From assembly GCF_014863605.1 (NCBI RefSeq), contig NZ_CP062252.1:4659001-4723000 (forward strand): DNA of 64,000 nucleotides, read 5' to 3'. Source of the DNA: Pseudomonas allokribbensis (lineage in GTDB: Bacteria; Pseudomonadota; Gammaproteobacteria; Pseudomonadales; Pseudomonadaceae). Positions 57,133 to 64,000 of this stretch are shown piece after piece (positions within the stretch are counted from its first letter, which is position 1; every line of letters begins with the position of its first letter). The position numbers and the translations under genes were made by a program. Under the pieces are notes generated by a model. It did not search any database, was not told the DNA's origin, and was given only the letters and a program-made list of their open reading frames with translations.

Positions 57133-57468
57133 TTAGTTGACTTCCAGCTTGTCGCGATTGCGATCCAGGATCGCTTTGCCGATGCCTTTCACTTCGAGCA
57201 ACTCATCGACGGATGCAAATGGCCCGTTTGTTTCACGATATGCAACAATTGCCTTGGCCTTGGCCTCTCCAACACCCGCCAGCTCCTTTTGAAGGGTGGC
57301 TGCATCGGCCCCGTTGAGATCAACTTTCCGGACGTCGGAAGTGGCTGACGAATCCATCACCAGTGGGACCTTGTTCGCATCGGACGGCGCCACAGGCGCA
57401 GCGATGGCAGCAATCGAGGCGCTGGTCAGCAGGGCAAAAATCAGGGAGTAGAAATAACCGGTACGCAT
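57133..57468 (-). CDS. ComEA-like helix-hairpin-helix protein
   Basis: 111 residues from 57468 (GGAGCG before). Signal peptide (about 1-25), short linker, then two HhH motifs: VDLNGADAATLQKELAGVGEAKAKAIVAYRE and FASVDELLEVKGIGKAILDRNR. Such proteins bind incoming DNA in the periplasm during transformation, though small ComEA-like proteins are common in non-competent bacteria too. It lies just before the O-antigen gene wbpM, as in P. aeruginosa. Confidence 0.85.
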   Translation of the reverse strand: MRTGYFYSLIFALLTSASIAAIAAPVAPSDANKVPLVMDSSATSDVRKVDLNGADAATLQKELAGVGEAKAKAIVAYRETNGPFASVDELLEVKGIGKAILDRNRDKLEVN

Positions 57469-57578
57469 ATGTGACGCTCCATCATCAATTGAGAAAGCAG
57501 CTTTTCCGAAGCTGCTCCTCAAAGTTAGGCGATGATCAGGACAAGTCAAAAATGCGTCCGTTACAGGATGTGAAACAA

Positions 57579-59573
57579 TCAGGGCTCGAGGCGGCGCTGC
57601 TGGTGGATCCAGTCGACTATCTCGCCGTCCGGCGTGTAGCCGCTGACCGTTTCGCGCAGAAGCTGGCGGACGCGGGAGTAGTCATCCGCTTCGACAGCCG
57701 CGAGCAGTTCTCTCAGCCGGGACTTCAGAACGTCCCAGGGCAAGTGATCCTCATTGGCCGTCATGATCATAGGATGCGGCGTGGCGGCAACATTGTCGCC
57801 GATCAGCAGTTCTTCGTAGAGCTTTTCACCCGGGCGCAAACCTGTGAACTCGATGGAAATGTCGCCCTGAGGATTGCGCTCGGAACGAATACTCAAACCC
57901 GACAGATGAATCATTTTCTCGGCGAGTTCGACAATCCTGACCGGCTCGCCCATATCCAGCACGAACACATCACCGCCCTGCCCCATGGAACCTGCCTGGA
58001 TCACCAGTTGTGCCGCCTCCGGGATCGTCATGAAGTAGCGGGTGATCTTCGGATGAGTCACGGTCAGCGGCCCGCCGGACTTGATCTGGCTGTGAAACAG
58101 CGGAATCACGGAACCGGACGAACCCAGCACGTTGCCAAAACGCACCATGGTGAAGCGGGTCTTGTTGACACGGGAAACATTGGCCTTGTCGCCGAACAGC
58201 ACCGGAGCCACTTCCCGACTCAGAGCCTGGAGGGTCAACTCTGCCAGACGCTTGGTACTGCCCATGACATTGGTCGGGCGAACAGCCTTGTCGGTCGAGA
58301 TCAGTACAAAGTTCGAAACACCGGACTGCAACGCCGCTTGCGCCGTGTTGAGCGTACCGATCACGTTGTTCAACACACCCTCGGCAATGTTGTGTTCAAC
58401 CATCGGTACATGCTTGTAGGCCGCCGCGTGGTAAACGGTGTCGACCTTCCAGGTTTTCATCACATCGAGCAACTTTTCCGGCTGACGGATCGATCCGAGG
58501 ATCGGCAGCAACCGCACCCGCACCGCCTCCCTGCATCCCCGTTGCTCAAGTTCGGACAGAATGCTGTAAAGATTGAATTCGCTGTGTTCGAACAGCAACA
58601 GGGTCGTCGGCCCCAACACAAAGATCTGCCGGCACAACTCCGAACCGATCGATCCACCCGCCCCGGTGACCATCACGGTCTTGCCCCGGATGCAGCGCTC
58701 GAGCAGGTCCGGCTGAGCCGGCACCGAATCACGCCCCAGCAGGTCGGCGATATCGACCTCCTGGATATCCTCGACCTTGACCCGGCCACTGGCCAGATCC
58801 GTGAAGTTAGGCACGCTGCGCACATGAAGCGGAAAGCCTTCCAGCAGATTGAGGATTTCCCTGCGACGCGCCCGAGTCGATGAAGGCAGCGCCAGGAGAA
58901 TTTCCTGCGCCCCGGTGACATCGATCATCTGTTGAATGTGTTTTGGCTTGTAGACCTGCAGACCCGAGATGGACCGGTCGGCAATACTGGAATCATCGTC
59001 GATGAACGCGACAGGACGCATGACCCGCCCCATGCGCAATGCCGCGACAAGCTGGTTGCCTGCGACACCCGCCCCGTAGATCGCCACCTTGGTCAGACCA
59101 TCATCCCGGCTGGCGAACGGTACATGCTGCGCCGCGGTGAACCAGTCACCCATGAAGTACTGGCGCATGCACAGGCGCAGCCCACCGATGATCACAAGGC
59201 TCAGCCACCAGTAGTTGAAAATGATCGAGCGCGGGACGACAGCTTCATGATTGCTGTACCAGAAAACCACAAGCGCCAGGATCAGGGCAGAAAGGCTGAC
59301 AGCCTTGATGATCGCAATCAGCGCGTCGTTGCCGAAATAGCGCATCACGGCACGGTACATACCGAAACGTATGAAAAGAGGAACGGCGATGACGGGAGCG
59401 CAAGCGAAAAGCCAGAAATGAATGCGCAGCGGGTTGTACATGTCGTCAATCCCGAGACGAACGATGAACGCCAGCCACAGAGCCATCCAGACCAGAAAAA
59501 TGTCCGTAGCGACCTGGATGAGGCGCTTCTGCCGCCTCGGTAGCCCCAACAAAAACGCTCGTATCTTATCCAT
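57579..59573 (-). CDS. wbpM: UDP-GlcNAc 4,6-dehydratase, WbpM-like
   Basis: 664 residues from 59573 (GAGG upstream; the frame further up uses a poor TTG). Four or five membrane helices (about 15-150), a CoA-binding-like Rossmann unit (about 165-290: VAIYGAGVAGNQLV), then the SDR-type catalytic domain with TVMVTGAGGSIGSELCRQ (NAD site). It dehydrates UDP-GlcNAc in making deoxy amino sugars for O-antigen. Normal length for the family. In the P. aeruginosa catalytic domain the usual Tyr is replaced by Met; I could not resolve this residue here. Confidence 0.92.
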   Translation of the reverse strand: MDKIRAFLLGLPRRQKRLIQVATDIFLVWMALWLAFIVRLGIDDMYNPLRIHFWLFACAPVIAVPLFIRFGMYRAVMRYFGNDALIAIIKAVSLSALILALVVFWYSNHEAVVPRSIIFNYWWLSLVIIGGLRLCMRQYFMGDWFTAAQHVPFASRDDGLTKVAIYGAGVAGNQLVAALRMGRVMRPVAFIDDDSSIADRSISGLQVYKPKHIQQMIDVTGAQEILLALPSSTRARRREILNLLEGFPLHVRSVPNFTDLASGRVKVEDIQEVDIADLLGRDSVPAQPDLLERCIRGKTVMVTGAGGSIGSELCRQIFVLGPTTLLLFEHSEFNLYSILSELEQRGCREAVRVRLLPILGSIRQPEKLLDVMKTWKVDTVYHAAAYKHVPMVEHNIAEGVLNNVIGTLNTAQAALQSGVSNFVLISTDKAVRPTNVMGSTKRLAELTLQALSREVAPVLFGDKANVSRVNKTRFTMVRFGNVLGSSGSVIPLFHSQIKSGGPLTVTHPKITRYFMTIPEAAQLVIQAGSMGQGGDVFVLDMGEPVRIVELAEKMIHLSGLSIRSERNPQGDISIEFTGLRPGEKLYEELLIGDNVAATPHPMIMTANEDHLPWDVLKSRLRELLAAVEADDYSRVRQLLRETVSGYTPDGEIVDWIHQQRRLEP

Positions 59574-59661
59574 AAACCTCAACCGGATGGCCCTTTCCCT
59601 GACGACGATATATTGGCATTTTACGGGAATTCATGACGGCCGGACCCAAATGTATTATGCG

Positions 59662-60690
59662 CTACGTTGTAGGGGCGGGACGCTCCAGCTCACCCGCACG
59701 ATACTTGATGGCAATCAACAACAGGGGCATATACGCAATTGTCAGAGCCGCTGCGCCATCGACATCAAAATACACGACCGAAAAAGCCACGGGCAGCAAC
59801 CAGAATACATTGATCAACAAGACCCCAAGCGTCACCGGGAGATGCTTGCCGTAGAGGCGAGAGGCGTACTGGTAAGCATGACTTCGATGAGCCTCATAAA
59901 CTTTGTCCCCCCGCACCAACCGGCGCAACAGCGTAAATGTCGCATCAACGATGAAAACACCCAGCAGAATGTTCCAGACCCAGAACCACCTGGAATCAAC
60001 ACTAGCAGCCGCCAGCGAAATACCACCTAAAATGATGCCCAGGAAACCGCTGCCTGCATCGCCCATGAAAATTCTGGCGGGCGGAAAGTTCCAGATCAGA
60101 AATCCCGCCACCGCCAGGGACAACAATAGCGGAACCCAGATCAACACCGACTGACCATCAAGCGCGTAAAGCAGACACGCCCCTGCGCAGGCACTGATCG
60201 CCTCGACACTGGCGATGCCATCGATACCGTCCATGAAGTTGTAGAGGTTGAGCATCCACACCAGATAGATCGCCGCAATGACGGCACCGCTCCAGCCCAG
60301 ATGAACGGTCAGCCCGAACAGCTTGATCGTCTCGAAACCGTTGAGCCAGAAAACCATCCAGGCTGCCGCACAGAAATGCCCGGCAAGCCGCCAGCGAGCG
60401 GCAATGTGGCCGTGATCATCCATAAACCCGATAACCGCTATGACGACTCCCGCCGCCGCCATCCCGAGAAAGGTGGCAAGACTTGTCAGCGATTGCCCAT
60501 AGAGAACGCAAAGCCCCAGAAGAAACACGATCACAATCGAAACGCCGCCGCCCCTCGGCGTCGCAACCGAGTGCGAACTGCGGGCATTGGGAATATCCAT
60601 CAGACTGCGTGCGAGTGCGTATTGACGCAAAAGGGCCGTCAGCACGAACGATGCGACACCCGCGCCAATAAAAAACCACCAGAAACTCAT
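59662..60690 (-). CDS. wbpL: Initiating glycosyltransferase WbpL (MraY/WecA family)
   Basis: 342 residues, about ten membrane helices. Conserved segments GFMDDHGHI, MLNLYNFMDGIDGIAS (substrate and Mg site Asp residues) and FMGDAGSGFLG of the polyprenyl-phosphate sugar-1-phosphate transferases. It puts the first sugar on undecaprenyl phosphate to start O-antigen assembly. It is followed 88 bases later by wbpM, same strand. Confidence 0.92.
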   Translation of the reverse strand: MSFWWFFIGAGVASFVLTALLRQYALARSLMDIPNARSSHSVATPRGGGVSIVIVFLLGLCVLYGQSLTSLATFLGMAAAGVVIAVIGFMDDHGHIAARWRLAGHFCAAAWMVFWLNGFETIKLFGLTVHLGWSGAVIAAIYLVWMLNLYNFMDGIDGIASVEAISACAGACLLYALDGQSVLIWVPLLLSLAVAGFLIWNFPPARIFMGDAGSGFLGIILGGISLAAASVDSRWFWVWNILLGVFIVDATFTLLRRLVRGDKVYEAHRSHAYQYASRLYGKHLPVTLGVLLINVFWLLPVAFSVVYFDVDGAAALTIAYMPLLLIAIKYRAGELERPAPTT

Positions 60691-61186
60691 ACTCGACCGG
60701 GCTCCGAAAAAGTCGGCTAATTTGATACAACACTGCGCTCAGACAGCCCCGGGAGAATACTCTGTCAGGCTTCAACCTGATCTCGCCGAAGCCCTCTCTT
60801 CCTTTGGCATGTGCCCGCAACAGCGCAGGTGATATTGATCAGTGCCAACGGCACCTGATTGCCCTTCGTGAACGGTCAGCCGCTCCTTCAACGACAGCCA
60901 AGGATAATGCCCCCTCGAGAGAACCTCCACACCTTCACATATCAAGCACATCGAGCCTGGCTGCTGCGCAGGACAAGTGCACAGATCACCGGCCCGAATA
61001 CACACAGCCAGCCCAATGACGGTACACAAGCCAAACCTGGCCAATCACTGGCACAGCGTGGCTTTCACCGCTCGTCGCTCCCCGCGCAAATGGGTGGCTG
61101 GCTTCATTCGATCGATACATGCTGGTATGCTGTCGCGCGGTCCAGGCAGGCTGATTCGGAATTCCGAAAGAAATGGAGGTGCTAGC
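60691..61186. other. Gene-poor region between wbpL and the export operon
   Basis: No credible coding region of useful length. An extended -10 element TGGTATGCT (TATGCT 61126-61131) lies 55 bases before the small frame at 61187; its -35 (TTCATT, 61103-61108) is weak. This gap separates two divergent units. Confidence 0.4.
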
Positions 61187-61303
61187 ATGTGTAAAGCCGA
61201 AAAAGCGATTATCAGCGAGCGGCTGAAACAATCAAACTCAACTGCATCATGCGCCACGCTTTCGGGACATGATTCTTTTGCGGACATGGATATGTTTTCT
61301 TGA
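61187..61303 (+). CDS. Possible small protein or leader peptide
   Basis: 38 residues, MCKAEKAIISERLKQSNSTA then SCATLSGHDSFADMDMFS. A near-perfect ribosome site (GGAGGT, 6 bases before the ATG) and a possible extended -10 promoter support it; nothing in sequence is recognised. It stands at the head of the wzm-wzt export genes and could be a leader or an independent small protein. Expression is unproven. Confidence 0.4.
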   Translation: MCKAEKAIISERLKQSNSTASCATLSGHDSFADMDMFS

Positions 61304-61422
61304 TACCCGGGCAACATTCAACACAACGGTATCAACAAAGCACTTGGCAGGCCGTCCATATGCAAGGGCGACCTCTTTTTGAGAAACATGCAATCTGGCC
61401 TTTCGCCTCGGAATAAAACATT

Positions 61423-62202
61423 GTGTTCAGCATTTTTTTTAAAGAACTATTCCAATACAAATTAGTGCTCAAGCAGTTGATTTGGCAACAATTGACAATG
61501 CGTTACAGAAGGACCGCCCTCGGCTTTTTCTGGACATTGTTAAACCCGCTACTGACCATGGTCGTGACCTCTGTCGTATTTTCGATGATCATGAAATGGC
61601 CACTTAAGACATTTGCAATTTTCCTGTTCTCGGGGCTCGTACCTTTCACGTTATTCTCGAACTGCCTGGCCCAAGGTATGCAGGCATTGCTGGCCAACGA
61701 GTCATTAATCAAGAAAATCCACATACCGAAACAGATATTCGTCATTTCCACTTCGATAAGCCTGCTGGTCGACGCTATCTTCAGCACGATCTGCCTGTTC
61801 ATCATCGCCCTTGCGATCGGCGCTCCTTTTACCGCTTCGCTCTTTATCCTGCCAATCAACTTCCTGTTGCTATTTGCCTTTGCAGTAGGCCTGGGACTGG
61901 CATTGAGCATCGCGACCGTTTCGTTCCGTGACCTGCCCAACATCGTGGGTGTGATACTCCAAGCCCTTTACTACCTGACGCCGATCATCTACCCGCTCTC
62001 TTTCGTCCCGGATACCTACAGATGGATCTTTGCGTTGAACCCGCTGACGCTGTTCATCGAAATCTTCCGACTGCCTATCTATGAAGGCTCCCTCGCCGGG
62101 CCCGATGTTTATGCAAAGGTTGTGACACTGGCAATTCTCAGCTTGCTTTTGGGTATATACATATTCAAAAAGCATGATCGATACATAGTATTCAAGTTGT
62201 GA
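61423..62202 (+). CDS. wzm: O-antigen ABC exporter permease Wzm
   Basis: 259 residues from a GTG. Six membrane helices of the ABC-2 family, with the conserved FWTLLNPLLTMVV and LYYLTPIIYPLSFVPDTYRWIFALNPLT. It moves undecaprenyl-linked polysaccharide across the inner membrane. Overlaps wzt (GTGA). AT-richer than neighbours, as usual for O-antigen clusters. Confidence 0.9.
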   Translation: MFSIFFKELFQYKLVLKQLIWQQLTMRYRRTALGFFWTLLNPLLTMVVTSVVFSMIMKWPLKTFAIFLFSGLVPFTLFSNCLAQGMQALLANESLIKKIHIPKQIFVISTSISLLVDAIFSTICLFIIALAIGAPFTASLFILPINFLLLFAFAVGLGLALSIATVSFRDLPNIVGVILQALYYLTPIIYPLSFVPDTYRWIFALNPLTLFIEIFRLPIYEGSLAGPDVYAKVVTLAILSLLLGIYIFKKHDRYIVFKL

Positions 62203-62951
62203 TCGATATGAACTCAAGTATCTCGATAAAAGATCTAAATCTAAACTTCCGTCTGTACCATGACAAAGGACAGTCGCTGAAGGAATTCTTTGCTGGGCTG
62301 CTGAAGCGCCACAACAAAAGCAAATACACGGAATTCCGCGCACTGAAAAACCTCAATCTCGAGGTCGTTCATGGCGACCGGATCGGGATTGTGGGCCACA
62401 ACGGAGCAGGGAAAAGTACGCTGCTGAAAGCCATTTGCGGCATTTACTGCGCAACAGAGGGATCTGTAACGGTCAATGGCCGAATTGCCCCTCTACTGGA
62501 AATTGGAGCAGGCTTCAACGTTGAGCTGAGCGGCCGTGAGAACATCTACCTCAACGGCGCGATCCTCGGCTACAGCAAGTCCATGCTCAAAAAGATCGAA
62601 CCCGAGATCATTGAGTTCACGGGTTTGGCCGAGTTCATTGACACCCCTGTGAAGTACTACTCCACAGGGATGTACATGCGCCTGGCTTTTGCTATCGCCA
62701 CCGCCGTTCATCCAGACATTCTTATTCTCGATGAACTTTTTGCCGGTGGTGATGCAGAATTCATCGATAAGGCTCTGGCACGCATGCATGATTTCATTGA
62801 TAGCTCTAGCATCATGGTATTCGTATCCCATCAGCCCGACTTGCTGCGCAAGCTGTGCAATAGAGTTATCTGGATCGATCACGGCAGCATCGTCGAAGAT
62901 GGTGAGCCAGATGTCGTTATTAAAAAATATTTGAATAATCACGCGGGGTGA
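62199..62951 (+). CDS. wzt: O-antigen ABC exporter ATPase Wzt, short form
   Basis: 250 residues from GTG 62199 (or ATG 62208). Walker A GHNGAGKST, signature YSTGMYMRL, Walker B ILILDELFAGGD. It ends after the ATPase domain, so it lacks the C-terminal carbohydrate-binding domain of E. coli O8/O9a Wzt; this is the KpsT/RfbE-like form in which chain export does not depend on recognition of a terminal cap. Confidence 0.9.
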   Translation: MIDMNSSISIKDLNLNFRLYHDKGQSLKEFFAGLLKRHNKSKYTEFRALKNLNLEVVHGDRIGIVGHNGAGKSTLLKAICGIYCATEGSVTVNGRIAPLLEIGAGFNVELSGRENIYLNGAILGYSKSMLKKIEPEIIEFTGLAEFIDTPVKYYSTGMYMRLAFAIATAVHPDILILDELFAGGDAEFIDKALARMHDFIDSSSIMVFVSHQPDLLRKLCNRVIWIDHGSIVEDGEPDVVIKKYLNNHAG

Positions 62952-62955
62952 TACT

Positions 62956-64000
62956 GTGGCAACGCAACTTTTTGTTCCAAACTTCCGAGTCGACGAATGC
63001 CTTGAAGGCATCCGCGAATGCCTGGAAAAAGGCTGGACCGGTCTGGGCTTCAAGACAGTCGAAATGGAAGAGGCCTGGAAAACCTACACAGGCCTGCCGC
63101 ATGCGCATTTCCTGAGCTCCAACACGGTTGGTCTGCACCTGGCATTCCACATGATGAAGACGAAGTATGGCTGGGACGACGATGCCGAAGTCATCACTAC
63201 GGCGCTGACCTTCGTATCGACCAACCACGCGATCATCCAAGCCGAACTCACCCCGGTTTTCGCTGATGTCGACCAATACCTCTGCCTCGACCCGGTCGAT
63301 GTAGAGCGCAAGATCACCGACAAGACCAAGGCGATCATCTTCGTCGGCCTGGGCGGTAACGTCGGCCAGTACGAAAAAGTGCTCAAGCTGTGCAAGGATC
63401 GCGACATCAAGGTCGTTCTGGACGCCGCTCACATGGCGGGTACCCGCGTTGACGGCAAGCACGTTGGCCATGACGCAGACGTCACCGTATTCAGCTTCCA
63501 GGCCGTAAAAAACCTGGCGACTGCCGACTCCGGGATGATCTGCTTCCGCGACAAGGAAGACGACGAACGTGCGCGCAAGCTGGCATGGCTCGGGATCAAC
63601 AAGGACACATTTGCACGCACCGCCAGCCAGGGTGCCTACAAATGGAAGTACGACGTGGAAGAGCTGGGCTTCAAATATCACGGCAACTCCATCATGGCCG
63701 CCATCGGCCTGGTCTCGCTGAAGTACCTTGACCGCGACAACGCCTATCGCCGCCAACTGGCCGACTGGTACCTGGAAGCCCTGGAAGGCGAAACACTGAT
63801 CGAGCCTGTTCTGGTTTCGCCAGGCTGCGAATCGTCCCGCCACCTGTTCCAGGTTCGTGTTGCAAAACGCGATGAAGTACTGATGGCCATGAATGAGCAC
63901 GAGATCTACCCAGGCGTGCACTATCGCGACAACACCGAATACCGCCTGTACAGCTCGGGTGCCGGCAAATGCCCTGCCGCACACAAGGCCAGCAATGAGC
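62956..64000 (+). CDS. DegT/DnrJ/EryC1/StrS sugar aminotransferase, N-terminal part
   Basis: Starts at a GTG 4 bases after wzt and stays open to the window edge; 348 residues visible. PLP-dependent sugar aminotransferase: HFLSSNTVGLHLAF (PLP-phosphate site), VLDAAHMAGT with Asp156, and the Schiff-base Lys185 in FQAVKN. The family puts an amino group on 4-keto or 3-keto nucleotide sugars for O-antigen. It is the third gene of the export operon; the C-terminus is outside the window. Confidence 0.88.
   Translation, partial: MATQLFVPNFRVDECLEGIRECLEKGWTGLGFKTVEMEEAWKTYTGLPHAHFLSSNTVGLHLAFHMMKTKYGWDDDAEVITTALTFVSTNHAIIQAELTPVFADVDQYLCLDPVDVERKITDKTKAIIFVGLGGNVGQYEKVLKLCKDRDIKVVLDAAHMAGTRVDGKHVGHDADVTVFSFQAVKNLATADSGMICFRDKEDDERARKLAWLGINKDTFARTASQGAYKWKYDVEELGFKYHGNSIMAAIGLVSLKYLDRDNAYRRQLADWYLEALEGETLIEPVLVSPGCESSRHLFQVRVAKRDEVLMAMNEHEIYPGVHYRDNTEYRLYSSGAGKCPAAHKASNE

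Noticed and set aside
60772..61044. 90-codon minus-strand frame between wbpL and wzm
   Set aside because: No ribosome site and no similarity to any family I know; treated as non-coding.
61180..61192. An ops/JUMPstart element (RfaH target) before the O-antigen exporter
   Set aside because: GAGGTGCTAGCATG resembles it only loosely and lacks the GGCGGTAGC core.
62920..63984. 354-codon minus-strand frame at the right edge
   Set aside because: Shadow of the DegT-type aminotransferase read from the GTG at 62956 on the plus strand, which has all PLP motifs.

Overview
The window is chromosomal DNA of a Pseudomonas, most likely of the P. fluorescens group. Evidence: GC-rich codon use, the major lipoprotein OprI, an EF-P gene with Arg32 next to its rhamnosyltransferase gene earP, tandem type II/type I DAHP synthases, and a gene order (alaA-htpX-tpm; ohrR-ohr-efp-earP; oprI-L,D-transpeptidase-tesA-ABC transporter-greB-mltF-tatD-MCP; comEA-wbpM-wbpL) that matches what I remember of Pseudomonas synteny. 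About 66 protein genes are supported. I saw no rRNA, tRNA or CRISPR.

Layout. 1-12.9 kb: housekeeping genes (alanine aminotransferase fragment, HtpX protease, thiopurine methyltransferase, extradiol dioxygenase-like protein, DeaD helicase, crotonase, spermidine-synthase-like protein, type II DAHP synthase, YcaQ-like glycosylase, DUF1127, two LysR regulators, TauE exporter). 12.9-15.2 kb: organic peroxide defence (ohrR, ohr) and a secreted esterase. 15.2-26.5 kb: EF-P and EarP, GreA-like factor, CysB, Usp, 5'-nucleotidase, PanE-like reductase, thioredoxin-like and PilZ-like proteins, type I DAHP synthase, OprI, L,D-transpeptidase.

26.5-30.2 kb is the outstanding region. A 3.4-kb, visibly AT-richer cassette of four tightly packed genes lies at the 3' end of tesA. 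It encodes a short exported-looking peptide ending in a His-Ser-Ser repeat, an HxsD-like protein and two radical SAM enzymes (HxsB- and HxsC-like). This is a His-Xaa-Ser peptide-maturation system. It is bracketed by a 144-bp direct repeat of the tesA 3' end: the original end is left as an orphan on the far side, and a second copy, differing only at synonymous positions, completes the functional tesA. No recombinase is encoded inside.

30.6-46.7 kb: ABC transporter, greB, DoxX, MltF-type lytic transglycosylase, TatD, chemoreceptor, thioesterase, CHAD protein, patatin. 43.3-51.2 kb: the whole potassium system kdpFABCDE on the minus strand, with a candidate KdpE operator pair upstream of kdpF. 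51.5-57.5 kb: ethanolamine permease, DUF1989 protein, a TetR/KAS II/SDR group with candidate palindromic operators, and a ComEA-like protein. 57.5-64 kb: start of an O-antigen locus (wbpM, wbpL, Wzm/Wzt ABC exporter, and a DegT-type sugar aminotransferase that runs off the end).
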